Shown here: piece by piece, positions 15,614 to 23,504 of the stretch
How the letters are laid out: each line of letters opens with the position of its first letter
How positions within the stretch are numbered: the first letter of the stretch is position 1
NCBI GenBank assembly: GCA_938036625.1
Contig: CALHQH010000031.1
Coordinates: 1-42,533, forward strand
Length of the DNA stretch: 42,533 nucleotides
Reading direction: 5' to 3'
Origin: an uncultured Candidatus Saccharibacteria bacterium
GTDB taxonomy: Bacteria > Patescibacteriota > Saccharimonadia > Saccharimonadales > Saccharimonadaceae
The notes under the pieces: model-generated
Databases searched by the model: none
Told to the model about the DNA's origin: nothing
Seen by the model: the letters and a program-made list of their open reading frames with translations, nothing else
Translations under genes and position numbers: made by a program

Positions 15614-16246
15614 ATGACATACAAACAACCTTCTCATAGGGCTGTGCTTGAGAGCAGCTCAGTTTTACTAGTAACACCAGAAACAGTAGTTCGTGCTGCG
15701 ACACATGCAGCAGCACGGGTAGGCAAACTAGCGATACAAGGCAAGTTATTTGATGACAGCACCATTCCTCATTCGGCCGATCATGAACAAACCGAGCCTA
15801 TACCCGCAATACACCCCAACACTCATACTACAGGTGGCTCTACCTCTGAAACGCAGCCAAAGAAGCCTACATTCGATGATCTCCTTGCCCGACAACGCTC
15901 TGTTAATGCGCTTGAGCGCAAACGCACTCGTCATCCCACCCCCGAACTTGTCAATGCTTGGCGAGAGCTTGATCACGCCATTGCCGACCATCTCTTTGGC
16001 ATGTCACCACAAGAATATGAAAAGTGCCGCACTGAGGCGACGGAGCAATTCTATGCAATCGTTGCATACCGCCGAAAAGTACGTGATGCTACTAAAGCCT
16101 CTCACCCATCCCAAACTGCCGCTCAGCACAGCAATAGGCCACAGCGAAGCGCACCAGAAAGATTATTCAGCCCCCAGGATGCCGCCGCTGGAGAATATGT
16201 AGTGCGTCCAAAACTACCAAAAACCCCTAAGAAGCTCGACTACTAG
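15614..16246 (+). CDS. Protein of unknown function, low-complexity and probably partly disordered
   Basis: A 210-residue protein from ATG 15614. A promoter TTGCCA-N17-TATAAC ends nine bases before this ATG and fixes the start; the longer frame upstream would run antisense through the FtsB-like gene. There is no signal peptide or membrane segment. Residues 1-50 are mixed, 55-90 are Thr/Pro/Ser-rich, 90-155 are charged and helical (RQRSVNALERKRTRHP, then YEKCRTEATEQFYAIVAYRRK), and the tail is basic and Pro-rich, ending KLPKTPKKLDY. I recognise no family. It lies between ftsB (divergent) and the tRNA-Ile2 gene. Confidence 0.6.
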   Translation: MTYKQPSHRAVLESSSVLLVTPETVVRAATHAAARVGKLAIQGKLFDDSTIPHSADHEQTEPIPAIHPNTHTTGGSTSETQPKKPTFDDLLARQRSVNALERKRTRHPTPELVNAWRELDHAIADHLFGMSPQEYEKCRTEATEQFYAIVAYRRKVRDATKASHPSQTAAQHSNRPQRSAPERLFSPQDAAAGEYVVRPKLPKTPKKLDY

Positions 16247-16269
16247 TAGCATATACGCCAACAATACGG

Positions 16270-16275
16270 TATAAT
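16270..16275 (+). promoter_or_regulatory. -10 element of the tRNA-Ile2 gene
   Basis: A consensus TATAAT ends 15 bases before the tRNA. It lies downstream of the 15614-16246 gene, so the tRNA has its own promoter. Confidence 0.55.
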
Positions 16276-16290
16276 GTGGCAAGTGGATCT

Positions 16291-16366
16291 GGGGGCGTAG
16301 CTCAGTGGTCAGAGCAGCGGGCTCATAACCTGTTGGCCGCTGGTTCAAGTCCAGCCGCCCCCACCA
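16291..16366 (+). tRNA. tRNA-Ile2 (CAU, predicted lysidine-modified)
   Basis: A 76-base cloverleaf with encoded CCA and a CTCATAA anticodon loop. The D-arm GCTCAGTGGTCAGAGC and the CGCTGGTTCAAGTCCAGC T-arm match the bacterial Ile2 pattern closely and differ from both other CAU tRNAs here. The stem GCGGG/CCTGT contains two G-U pairs. TilS (11084-11932) would convert C34 to lysidine so that it decodes AUA. The Ile2 identity is inferred from resemblance to the E. coli gene as I recall it. Confidence 0.85.
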
Positions 16367-16385
16367 TTGCAAAGATTAGTCATAG

Positions 16386-16409
16386 CACGCCCATAGTGGC
16401 GTGTTTTTA
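16386..16409 (+). terminator. Intrinsic terminator after tRNA-Ile2
   Basis: Arms CACGCC and GGCGTG enclose a six-base loop and are followed by five T residues, 19 bases after the tRNA end. Confidence 0.75.
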
Positions 16410-16488
16410 GTATCCTCTCGTACCCCTCTCGCCGTGATAGGTACAAAATAAAAGAAAACCACAATTCATACCCAGCATCGCTCTCTAG

Positions 16489-16520
16489 CGCTCTGAGTAG
16501 TGCGAGAGCGTGCCTCTCCA
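16489..16520. repeat. Isolated hairpin in the intergenic stretch 16410-16610
   Basis: Arms CGCTCTC and GAGAGCG lie 18 bases apart. No T-run follows on either strand. The rest of the intergenic region shows nothing else. Confidence 0.35.
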
Positions 16521-16612
16521 TACGAGACTTAGTTTCTCATCACGCGGTATAGGCTCACTCTCTTCATCTCATACTCCGCTTACTTTGTAATCCTCGCATA
16601 TATCAAGCCAAC

Positions 16613-16646
16613 AAAAAGACCCTTCCGTTATAGAAAGGTCTTTTTC
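16613..16646. terminator. Bidirectional intrinsic terminator
   Basis: Arms AAAGACC and GGTCTTT are flanked by A and T runs on both sides, so it reads as a terminator in both directions. It lies 18 bases after the minus-strand gene 16664-16912 and also faces the tRNA-Ile2 side. Confidence 0.75.
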
Positions 16647-16663
16647 ATATACACGTGTCCGGG

Positions 16664-16912
16664 TTATTTGGTTGCTTTAGCAGCCTTCTTGGTGGGCTTT
16701 GCTGCGTCTTTCTTGGCAGCAAAGGGGAATTTGTTGCGCGAGTGCTCCTTCACATAGTAGCCCTCAGGCATGTCACACGGCTCACCTTTGCCGTTGTTTG
16801 GTGATTTGCAAAAGTAGTAAATCGTCCGCTTTACGCCACCGCGCAATACCGCATCTTTTTGCGTGTGCAAGTAGTATGTAGTACCATTCGAACTAGTATA
16901 TTTGTAAGCCAT
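16664..16912 (-). CDS. Conserved small basic protein (82 residues), unknown function
   Basis: Starts with MAYKYTSSNGTTYYLH, has a LRGGVKRTIYYF core with a following Cys, and a lysine-rich C-terminal tail (KKDAAKPTKKAAKATK) that looks unstructured and nucleic-acid-binding in character. The KYT-NGxTYYLH / RGG-xxTIYYF pattern is, as I recall, common in short uncharacterised proteins of Saccharibacteria and related CPR bacteria. No function is established. AGGAGG is six bases before ATG 16912 and a strong terminator follows, so this is a well-expressed monocistronic unit by sequence. Confidence 0.75.
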   Translation of the reverse strand: MAYKYTSSNGTTYYLHTQKDAVLRGGVKRTIYYFCKSPNNGKGEPCDMPEGYYVKEHSRNKFPFAAKKDAAKPTKKAAKATK

Positions 16913-17190
16913 AGTGCTCCTCCTATTTGATCTTACAAAACCTAGCCTACATGCTCACAAAATGGATGTCAACACTTTGGCAGCGATTTTTTACAGAGAT
17001 GGCGACCGTGGACGCGCGATTTTGCTTTTTGCTTATGGTTATTGTGTATGATAGATGTTGGTACTATTTTTGTACGATAAACAGGGGTCAAGCATAAATT
17101 TTATGGAGCGTCTAACGAACGCTCGCTCAAGGCCATCATGTGTGTTGTACGTGTTGTAAATTATGTTGTGATTTTTTATTTTTTGGCGAT

Positions 17191-17826
17191 TTATTTCGCT
17201 GCTCGGTACTGAATGCGCAGCATGATACGCAGGATAATCATCCCCACGATACGCCCAAGAATGGCCGAGATAACCACGCCAGTGAGGAGAATCGTCCAGC
17301 CGGCAAAGTCGGGCGACCATAGTGGTGCGCTGAAGTTGTAGTGGTAGAGGCTGGTGTCGGGCATTTTGGCAGTTTGGAGGCCAGCATTGGTACTGCTGAG
17401 CTTGCCCAGCTCTTCGTAGACGCAGCGTACATAGTCGATCGACCAGCTATGGAAGCGTGGCTTACACACTGCATCGGCCTTGGCGTTGGCGGTCTGGCCA
17501 GCGCGGTTGGTGGTGCTCATCGAGGCGTTAAGCGCAGCCTTAGCGTCGCGATTGTACTGCTCTTGTAGGTAGATTGGGCCAGTATCGGCATTCATATGAG
17601 CCGAGGCATACTGCTGCAGGTCGGCGATGCGCTGGCGGATCTGCTCCATATTGCCCGCCTTATCTGCCGAGAGAACTGCCCGCCGCCGCTCGGTCATCCC
17701 CACATTATTGAGCCGCAAAAAGGTCGCAGACAGCACAAGCAGCACCATAAGTAGTAGCACCAAGTGCCACATCTTGATGCGTCGGAGCCGCTTCATCGAG
17801 CGCTTGACTTGCTGTTTGTTTGCCAT
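17191..17826 (-). CDS. Membrane protein with two terminal membrane segments, unknown function
   Basis: About 211 residues from ATG 17826 (GTG 17850 is the alternative). The N-terminus is strongly basic (KRSMKRLRRIK) and is followed by a membrane segment (WHLVLLLMVLLVLSATFL). An extracytoplasmic region of about 110 residues contains two cysteines, and a C-terminal membrane segment (ILLTGVVISAILGRIVGM) is followed by a short basic tail. I do not recognise a family. A TATACT -10 with upstream TGC lies at 17866-17871, 39 bases before ATG 17826, so this gene has a real leader. It is divergent from the MurC-like gene. Confidence 0.65.
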   Translation of the reverse strand: MANKQQVKRSMKRLRRIKMWHLVLLLMVLLVLSATFLRLNNVGMTERRRAVLSADKAGNMEQIRQRIADLQQYASAHMNADTGPIYLQEQYNRDAKAALNASMSTTNRAGQTANAKADAVCKPRFHSWSIDYVRCVYEELGKLSSTNAGLQTAKMPDTSLYHYNFSAPLWSPDFAGWTILLTGVVISAILGRIVGMIILRIMLRIQYRAAK

Positions 17827-17969
17827 GCTATGTACCCTACGTATGCCCACTTATGCTTTGGCTCTAGTATAGCATAACCTCAATATTGAACCCAGTAGCG
17901 CGAGGTGGAGCGATCACGCTCCTTAGCTACCTCTGGTGGTTTTGTGCCAGAGGCGGTACAATGGAAGGT

Positions 17970-19232
17970 ATGAATATCTACTTCTCTGGAATCGGCGGCG
18001 TGGGCCTGGGGCCATTGGCTGAGTTGGCGCACGATGCAGGGCACCATGTGCTTGGCTCGGATAGTCACATTGGGCTTGAAACACAAGAGCTCGAGCAGCG
18101 TGGCATTTCCGTCTCACAAGACCAAACAGGCGAATACCTGGCCTATCGCCACGAGCAAACCCCCATCGATTGGTTTATCTATACAGCAGCTTTGCCGCCC
18201 GACCACCCCGAGCTCGTCTTAGCACACCGACTTGGCATCTATACCGCTAAGCGTGATGAGCTCCTCACTTATCTCATCAACGAAAAAGACCTCCAGCTCA
18301 TCGCCATCGCGGGCACCCACGGCAAGACGACGACAACTGGCCTGATGGTCTGGGCGCTGCGTCAGCTGGGCGAGCCCGTGAGCTACTCGGTGGGCACCAC
18401 GCTGAGCTTTGGCCCTAGTGGGCACTATGTGCCAGGCAGCCGCTACTTTGTATATGAATGCGATGAGTTTGACCGCAACTTTTTGCAATTCCACCCTCAT
18501 CTCACGCTACTGACCTCTGTGGACTACGACCATCCTGACACCTACCCTACCAAGCAGGATTACACCGATGCCTTTAGCCGCTTCCTCGAGCAGAGCGAAT
18601 ATACCATCATGTGGCAGCACGATGCTGATGCAGGCGTTGTGCCACCACGGCGACGGGCGCGTGTCTTGGAAGATGAGGATGTGCAGCAATTTACCCTCGC
18701 AGGGGCGCACAACCGTGCAAATGCAACACTGGTAGCAACGGCATGTAAGCAGCTCAGGCTTGGCTCACCCGAGCACATTCGGGCGGCTATCAATACCTTC
18801 CCGGGGGTGCAGCGGCGCTTTGAGCGGCTTGGGGCTGGGCTGTATAGTGATTATGGCCACCACCCGGTAGAGATCGCCGCAACGCTGCAGATGGCACGAG
18901 AATTATCCGACCACGTTGTGCTGGTGTACCAGCCACACCAGAACGTCCGCCAGCATGAGATCCGTCAGCAATACACCGATTGCATGGAGCGCGCCGAGCA
19001 AATCTACTGGCTGCCAACCTACCTCAGCCGCGAAGACCCAGCCCTGCCTATTCTCACTCCACAGCAACTGACCGAGCAACTAACAAACCGTAGCAGCGTC
19101 CACTACGCCGAGCTAGATGATGCCCTGTGGCACGCTATCCAAACTGCCCGCGCCGAGGGCAAGCTTGTGCTCTGCATGGGAGCAGGTACGATTGATGGCT
19201 GGGTGCGGCAGCGGCTCGCGCAACAGGGGTAA
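17970..19232 (+). CDS. UDP-N-acetylmuramate ligase, MurC/Mpl type
   Basis: Joins L-alanine (MurC) or a peptide (Mpl) to UDP-MurNAc in the cytoplasmic stage of peptidoglycan synthesis. The 420-residue protein has an N-terminal Rossmann domain (YFSGIGGVGLGPLAELA), the ATP loop AGTHGKTTTTG at 114-124, the central ECDEFDRNFL and TSVDYDHPDTY elements, GAHNRANATLVA, and in the C-terminal domain the GVQRRFE and DYGHHPVEI motifs. It is shorter than typical MurC (about 450-490). MurC and Mpl share these motifs, so I leave the symbol empty; with no second copy visible, MurC is the likelier role. ATG 17970 has TACAAT ending seven bases upstream; an in-frame ATG at 17961 overlaps that hexamer. Confidence 0.87.
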   Translation: MNIYFSGIGGVGLGPLAELAHDAGHHVLGSDSHIGLETQELEQRGISVSQDQTGEYLAYRHEQTPIDWFIYTAALPPDHPELVLAHRLGIYTAKRDELLTYLINEKDLQLIAIAGTHGKTTTTGLMVWALRQLGEPVSYSVGTTLSFGPSGHYVPGSRYFVYECDEFDRNFLQFHPHLTLLTSVDYDHPDTYPTKQDYTDAFSRFLEQSEYTIMWQHDADAGVVPPRRRARVLEDEDVQQFTLAGAHNRANATLVATACKQLRLGSPEHIRAAINTFPGVQRRFERLGAGLYSDYGHHPVEIAATLQMARELSDHVVLVYQPHQNVRQHEIRQQYTDCMERAEQIYWLPTYLSREDPALPILTPQQLTEQLTNRSSVHYAELDDALWHAIQTARAEGKLVLCMGAGTIDGWVRQRLAQQG

Positions 19233-19349
19233 GTGCCTACCTCAAACTATCTACACCTGTCGCAGCTGAATCATTGACAAGTATTCGCCTACTGTTAGTT
19301 CCTGTGTGGTAACTGTGATGGATTATAGCATCATCAAACCATACGCAAT

Positions 19350-19691
19350 CTACCGATCATCCCCACTACCCCGCAGCTGACCGCGCTGCTGGCGGCTGGC
19401 GAGCTTGGCGTTGTTGCGCTGAGCAACCTCCTCAAGACTCGAACCAAGCAGGTGCGCCACTGCCGTTACATACCACAAGATATCGCCCAGCTCTTTGATA
19501 ATCGCTTGCTTATCTAACTCTGTTATCTCACCCTTCTGGTCGCGCAGGAGCTTCTTAAACTTCTCAAGCACCTCGCCCGATTCGCCACCCAGACCTAGCA
19601 CCATACCCATTAGTTGGGCGTTGGCATCACCGTAGGCATAGTCACTGCTCAGGGTAGTGATTGCTTGCTGTGCGTAGTCGTCGATCTTCAT
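19350..19691 (-). CDS. MazG-like nucleotide pyrophosphohydrolase
   Basis: A 113-residue all-alpha NTP pyrophosphohydrolase of the MazG family, which removes pyrophosphate from (often non-canonical) nucleoside triphosphates. The metal-binding helices are visible: GLGGESGEVLEKFKKLLRD (ExxE) and IKELGDILWYVTAVA (ExxD). The length matches single-domain MazG-like proteins. GGAGG lies five bases before ATG 19691, so it has a conventional Shine-Dalgarno. It follows the Nudix-winged-helix gene on the same strand with a 12-base gap, so the two nucleotide-related proteins are probably co-expressed. Confidence 0.85.
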   Translation of the reverse strand: MKIDDYAQQAITTLSSDYAYGDANAQLMGMVLGLGGESGEVLEKFKKLLRDQKGEITELDKQAIIKELGDILWYVTAVAHLLGSSLEEVAQRNNAKLASRQQRGQLRGSGDDR

Positions 19692-19703
19692 ATATCCTCC
19701 TTG

Positions 19704-20381
19704 TTATTGATCCAAAACGTCGTCAAATTCCTCAAAAAAGTACGGGTCGCGAAAGAACACCCGTGCTACAATTTGCTCCACCGCCGGTGCAAGCGCGTAC
19801 TGCGCCAGTTTGTGTGGGCGTGCCCAGATAAGCCGTTCGTGCGGAGTGATATCATCAGTCGCCCCATAAAACACATGAGCAAGCGTGGTCGAGAGAATTG
19901 CCTTGTCTGCCCAAACACGAATATAGCATTCGCCCGCATGCTGCAGCGCGAGATCAACAGTGCCAAGCTTTTCCGCTGCTTCGCGTTGAGCCGCCGCTTG
20001 GATAGATCTATCATCGATATGGAGCTTGCCGTAAGGGAGCGTCCAGGTATCGATGTAGGGCTGCTTGGTGCGCTGCTGCAGCAAGACGTCTCCATTGCTA
20101 TTTTGCATCACCAGCATAGTTACGACCTTGGGCTGGGTCCGAACCAGCATAGTGTCTGTACTTACCCGATCGACATACGCCAAACCACGCGGTGCCAGGC
20201 TATAGCCACCTGGCACTTTTTGGACGAGCTGGTGACGAAGCAGCACCTTGAGATGATAGCTAAAGAGATTGGTATCCACCCGTGACGGGCGCAGATCACG
20301 AAAGCGAGCCATCTTGCGGTAGCACAGCACACTGAGAATTCGCCTTTGGATGTGGTGATTAATTATATTTTGCTCAAACAT
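19704..20381 (-). CDS. Winged-helix DNA-binding domain fused to a degenerate Nudix domain
   Basis: A 225-residue fusion. Residues 1-75 form a winged helix (IQRRILSVLC to the wing GGYSLAPRGLAYVD), and 84-225 a Nudix fold. The Nudix box at 118-140 is eroded: GKLHIDDRSI then QREAAEKLG, where the first Glu is Asp and one of the catalytic EE pair is Lys. Hydrolysis is therefore doubtful and ligand sensing likelier, as in NrtR-type regulators, although those have the domains in the opposite order. A 13-base palindrome overlapping the upstream region (20382-20394) is a candidate operator for self-regulation. The gene is divergent from the CYTH gene. Confidence 0.8.
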   Translation of the reverse strand: MFEQNIINHHIQRRILSVLCYRKMARFRDLRPSRVDTNLFSYHLKVLLRHQLVQKVPGGYSLAPRGLAYVDRVSTDTMLVRTQPKVVTMLVMQNSNGDVLLQQRTKQPYIDTWTLPYGKLHIDDRSIQAAAQREAAEKLGTVDLALQHAGECYIRVWADKAILSTTLAHVFYGATDDITPHERLIWARPHKLAQYALAPAVEQIVARVFFRDPYFFEEFDDVLDQ

Positions 20382-20394
20382 ATTTGACTCAAAT
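20382..20394. promoter_or_regulatory. Candidate operator: perfect palindrome before the Nudix-HTH gene
   Basis: ATTTGA-C-TCAAAT lies directly before the ATG of the winged-helix/Nudix gene. A second palindrome, ACATATATATGT (20406-20417), lies between it and the divergent CYTH promoter (TATACT 20426-20431). Both could bind the regulator encoded next door. Confidence 0.4.
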
Positions 20395-20464
20395 CCTCAT
20401 GACTGACATATATATGTTAGCACGCTATACTGGAGCTGAGTCAACCTTTAGCCGGGAGAGAAAT

Positions 20465-21151
20465 ATGCCACAATGTCAACGAAATAGCGAGCATAGAGGA
20501 TATAACAACATAGCAGAAACCAGCAGCTCACCTCATCCTACCACTGTAGAATCTATCGGATACGCCGCACAAGTGCAAAGTGAAAGTGCCCCACCACAGC
20601 AGCAAAAGTACGCAAAGCCTCCAAAAGAAATCGAACGCAAGTTTATTATTGACCCAACATCAAGCACCTTCGCAAGAGAAGTCTTGGCCGGAAAGAGTCT
20701 TGATGATTTTGACCATACTACTCTCCGTCAAGGTTATCTAGCAATTCGCGACGATGGCGGCGAAGAACGCATCCGAAGCTTTGGTGATATGTATTTTGAG
20801 CGCACAATGAAATCTGGTGGCGATCTCGTCCGCGAGGAGGAAAACACCCCTCTCAGCTGCGAGAATTTCGCAGCACTATGGCCTCGCACTGCAGGAGCAC
20901 GAGTCGAAAAAACACGCTATCAAATTCCCTATCAAGGAGTTGTACTTGAGCTTGATATCTATCATGGCCAACTTGCTGGTTTGTGCGTCGGCGAGGTTGA
21001 GTTTTCTGGCGAAGATGAAACAGCAGCACGAGCTGCAGCAAACGCATTTGGTACTCCTGCCTGGGCTCAGCACGATGTCACTGCAGATGAGTGCTTCAAA
21101 AACAAGCGACTTGCCACTAGCAGTACAATACCGGTTTTTTACGAGCAGTGA
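20465..21151 (+). CDS. CYTH-domain (triphosphate tunnel) protein
   Basis: About 228 residues from ATG 20465, chosen for the GGGAG upstream and because TATACT at 20426-20431 would start the mRNA near 20438. The first 50 residues are polar and probably disordered. The CYTH signature EIERKF is at 55-60, followed by RQGYLAI, ERIRSF, the EKTRYQIP strand and LELDIYHGQLAGL-VGEVEF. These line the beta-tunnel that binds triphosphates and metal in adenylate cyclase class IV, thiamine triphosphatase and tripolyphosphatases. Which activity applies cannot be told; tripolyphosphatase is the common bacterial case. The 3' end overlaps trmB (convergent) by 13 bases. Confidence 0.85.
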   Translation: MPQCQRNSEHRGYNNIAETSSSPHPTTVESIGYAAQVQSESAPPQQQKYAKPPKEIERKFIIDPTSSTFAREVLAGKSLDDFDHTTLRQGYLAIRDDGGEERIRSFGDMYFERTMKSGGDLVREEENTPLSCENFAALWPRTAGARVEKTRYQIPYQGVVLELDIYHGQLAGLCVGEVEFSGEDETAARAAANAFGTPAWAQHDVTADECFKNKRLATSSTIPVFYEQ

Positions 21152-21807
21152 GGTGTCGCTCGCACGCAGCCAATCGCTTTCCCCTCACTCATCCAGCGCT
21201 GTTCGTAGGCGGTGAGCGTCTTGTATTCATCGGGTAGTGACGACTCGTGGAGATCGAAGGATAATTCGCGAATCGACCACTGCCAGGCGACGAGCTGCTC
21301 CAGGCTCCAGCAAAAGAAATCACGATCGTCATGCTTGAGTAAAAGCGAGCCACCCGGCCGTAGCAGCTGCTCGTACTGGCGCAAGAATGTTGAATGAGTA
21401 AGACGCCGGCCAGCGCTGCGCCGCTTGGGAAATGGATCGGGAAAGGTCACCCACAACTGCTTGAGTGAGTGAGCAGCAAAGAGCTCGCCAATCTGATCGG
21501 CCCGAGCTCGCACAAACAGCACATTGGTAATGCCGCGCTCGAGCGCCACGTATGCACCTTTTTGCAAGCGATCGCCCTTAACGTCCAGCGCCACAAACAC
21601 CTCATCCGGATGCTGCGCCGCCAACTCCACACTAAACATCCCAGTACCAGCGCCAATCTCGAGCATCGTCGCACTCTGCCGCAGGTCTGGCGCTGCCTGA
21701 CACCATTCCTCATACTCGTAGCAGTTGGCGGCGTTATGAAACTTAGCAAAGCGATATTTCTTGCGTTTGCGGGTGATGATAAATTGCTGAGGGTCAAGAT
21801 ACGTCAT
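21139..21807 (-). CDS. trmB: tRNA (guanine-N7-)-methyltransferase
   Basis: Methylates G46 of tRNA variable loops using SAM. The 222-residue protein has the SAM motif LEIGAGTGMFS (residues 49-59), the acidic VALDVKGDR, the TrmB hallmark TFPDPFPKRR (family FPDPWPKKRH) and LLRPGGSLLLKHDD. The C-terminal TAYEQRW corresponds to the family TxYE element. The length is normal. ATG 21807 has TATAAT ending six bases upstream and no Shine-Dalgarno, the clearest type of leaderless start here. It ends inside the convergent CYTH gene. Confidence 0.93.
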   Translation of the reverse strand: MTYLDPQQFIITRKRKKYRFAKFHNAANCYEYEEWCQAAPDLRQSATMLEIGAGTGMFSVELAAQHPDEVFVALDVKGDRLQKGAYVALERGITNVLFVRARADQIGELFAAHSLKQLWVTFPDPFPKRRSAGRRLTHSTFLRQYEQLLRPGGSLLLKHDDRDFFCWSLEQLVAWQWSIRELSFDLHESSLPDEYKTLTAYEQRWMSEGKAIGCVRATPHCS

Positions 21808-21997
21808 GAGTCTATTATACCTGAATCACATGGCCTCTTTCGCGGGTGACCCTACGCTCCACGTTATCTGGGTGAGGTGTGAGAACTCACTATCTGTCTA
21901 GCATGTTTTTCACTCGAGCAGTGAGAACCGCTCTAAAAAATGTTGTAATACTTGCATCACTGAGTAAGATTCTAACTTATTCTCAGGTTATTATGCC

Positions 21998-22531
21998 CTA
22001 CCTGAGTCGTTCCACCACCCCATCAGATAGCACTCGTACTAAGCGTGATGGTGGCGTATTAGTCGGCACAGTGCCACCATCATAATAGTAATCGACACCA
22101 TTACCAAAGTACGCACGAGCCTCGGCAATAGTGCGAGCGGGCGGCCGCCCCTCGAGATTAGCACTGGGGGCGATCAACGGACCAGTCTGGCGCAAGACCG
22201 CCTGGAGCCACGGCAGCTGCGGCTGGCGATAGGCCAGCATATCATTAGCGCGGCGGAGCCACCGCGGAGCATGGGGCGAGTCGAGCAGAATACTCGTTGG
22301 TTGAGAAGTGTTAAGCGACGGTAAGGTGGGCACATCGGCATACGTTTGGCTGGCATCAGCCACAAGGATGATGGATGATTTATTGCTATCACGCTGCTTA
22401 AGGCGATATACCCGCGCTACTGCCGCTTCGTCATCTGCCCGGGCAACAATGCCATACAGCGTATCAGTCCGGAGTACTGCCACGCCACCACGCTGCAAGG
22501 TAAGCACAAGCTGGTTTAATTCATTATTCAC
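21998..22531 (-). CDS. L-threonylcarbamoyladenylate synthase (Sua5/TsaC/YrdC family)
   Basis: Makes threonylcarbamoyl-AMP, the donor for the t6A modification of ANN-decoding tRNAs. The 177-residue single YrdC domain shows LRTDTLYGIVA, KQRDSNKSSI (the KxRxxxK substrate site) and the IAPSANLEGRPPA segment with the SxN motif. There is no C-terminal Sua5 domain, so it is TsaC-like by length. It starts with GTG 22531; the shared -10 (TATAAC on this strand) ends only four bases before it. It is divergent from the MscS gene with 20 bases between the two start codons. Confidence 0.9.
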   Translation of the reverse strand: MNNELNQLVLTLQRGGVAVLRTDTLYGIVARADDEAAVARVYRLKQRDSNKSSIILVADASQTYADVPTLPSLNTSQPTSILLDSPHAPRWLRRANDMLAYRQPQLPWLQAVLRQTGPLIAPSANLEGRPPARTIAEARAYFGNGVDYYYDGGTVPTNTPPSRLVRVLSDGVVERLR

Positions 22532-22535
22532 ATCT

Positions 22536-22543
22536 GTTATACT
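22536..22543. promoter_or_regulatory. Shared bidirectional -10 element (tsaC-like / mscS-like)
   Basis: The octamer GTTATACT contains TATACT on the plus strand (eight bases before the MscS ATG) and TATAAC on the minus strand (four bases before the TsaC-like GTG). One symmetric element seems to serve both genes. Confidence 0.6.
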
Positions 22544-22551
22544 ACCATATT

Positions 22552-23385
22552 ATGAAGCCAATTACCTCACCCGAGCTCACCGCACTAGAGATTATTATCA
22601 TTATTGTCGTGGCAATTGCATTGTATTGGTTGGGGCCGCGCGTGGTAATGTGGCTGACACGGCATGCCTTCGTTACCACATATCAGCGCACGCTGCCCAA
22701 GAAGGACCTCGAGAAACGTCACAAGACGCTGGGCGGGCTCTTTGCTAATGTGTGGCGCATTATTGTGGTGGTGATTGCGGGCTATGCTATCTTTACTCAT
22801 TTTTTCAATAGCGCAGCTCTTGCGCCGCTGTTTGCAAGCGCAGGGATTATTGGTGTCGCCTTCGGGTTTGGCGCGCAGTCACTCGTTAAGGATTTTCTCT
22901 CCGGCGTATTTATTATTAGCGAAAACCAGTATCGGGTGGGAGATATCATTGAGATCGATGGCTTTGGCGGGACGGTCGAGCGGATCGGTGTACGCTCCAC
23001 AGTGATCCGCGACGTTGAGGGCAACGTCCACTTCTTCCCTAATGGCGTCGTGCAGCATGTCATCAACAAGACGATGGGCTATAGCAAAGTATACTTCACC
23101 ATTACCGTTGCGCCTGATACCAACATTAGTACCGCTAGCGATATCATCAATCGGATTGGCGAAGAAATCTCTGGTGAGGAAAAATGGCAGCACAAGGTAA
23201 TCGAGCCACCGCACTTCGATATCCTTGGCGACTTCAATGCGTCGTCGATTAGCCTCGTCGTCTCTGGCAAAACTCAACCATCCGACCAGTGGGCCCTCAC
23301 GGCCGAGATGCGGCGACGGATCCTGCGCGAGTTTGAGAAGGAGCACATCGAGCTCGGCGCAGCCTCGCCAGGCAAGCACAAGTAA
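22552..23385 (+). CDS. Small-conductance mechanosensitive channel, MscS family
   Basis: A membrane channel that opens under tension to release solutes in osmotic downshock. The 277 residues give an N-terminal membrane helix (about 12-28), a second helix (66-84) and the pore helix region from about 90 (FASAGIIGVAFGFGAQSLVKD). The family beta-domain opening FIISENQYRVGDIIEI follows, then the RVGDI-EIDGFGGTVERIG and HFFPNGVV elements and a cytoplasmic alpha/beta cage. The size is typical of MscS. The plus-strand TATACT with upstream TGT ends eight bases before ATG 22552 and there is no Shine-Dalgarno. Confidence 0.93.
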   Translation: MKPITSPELTALEIIIIIVVAIALYWLGPRVVMWLTRHAFVTTYQRTLPKKDLEKRHKTLGGLFANVWRIIVVVIAGYAIFTHFFNSAALAPLFASAGIIGVAFGFGAQSLVKDFLSGVFIISENQYRVGDIIEIDGFGGTVERIGVRSTVIRDVEGNVHFFPNGVVQHVINKTMGYSKVYFTITVAPDTNISTASDIINRIGEEISGEEKWQHKVIEPPHFDILGDFNASSISLVVSGKTQPSDQWALTAEMRRRILREFEKEHIELGAASPGKHK

Positions 23386-23504
23386 CCTCCATTCGTCACT
23401 GCCTTCCTCTTGCGTATGCGTGCTCGCATTGCGATCAATTTGCACGGCGAATGGTCTTGATGATTGTCGTTCTAGCATCTCTATTGGTGTAGTATAATGC
23501 ACTT

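Noticed and set aside
19614..20285. 223-codon plus-strand frame
   Set aside because: Antisense to the winged-helix/Nudix gene, whose motifs are clear. Long shadows are expected at this GC content.
22879..23502. 207-codon minus-strand frame
   Set aside because: Antisense to mscS, where the channel motifs are strong.
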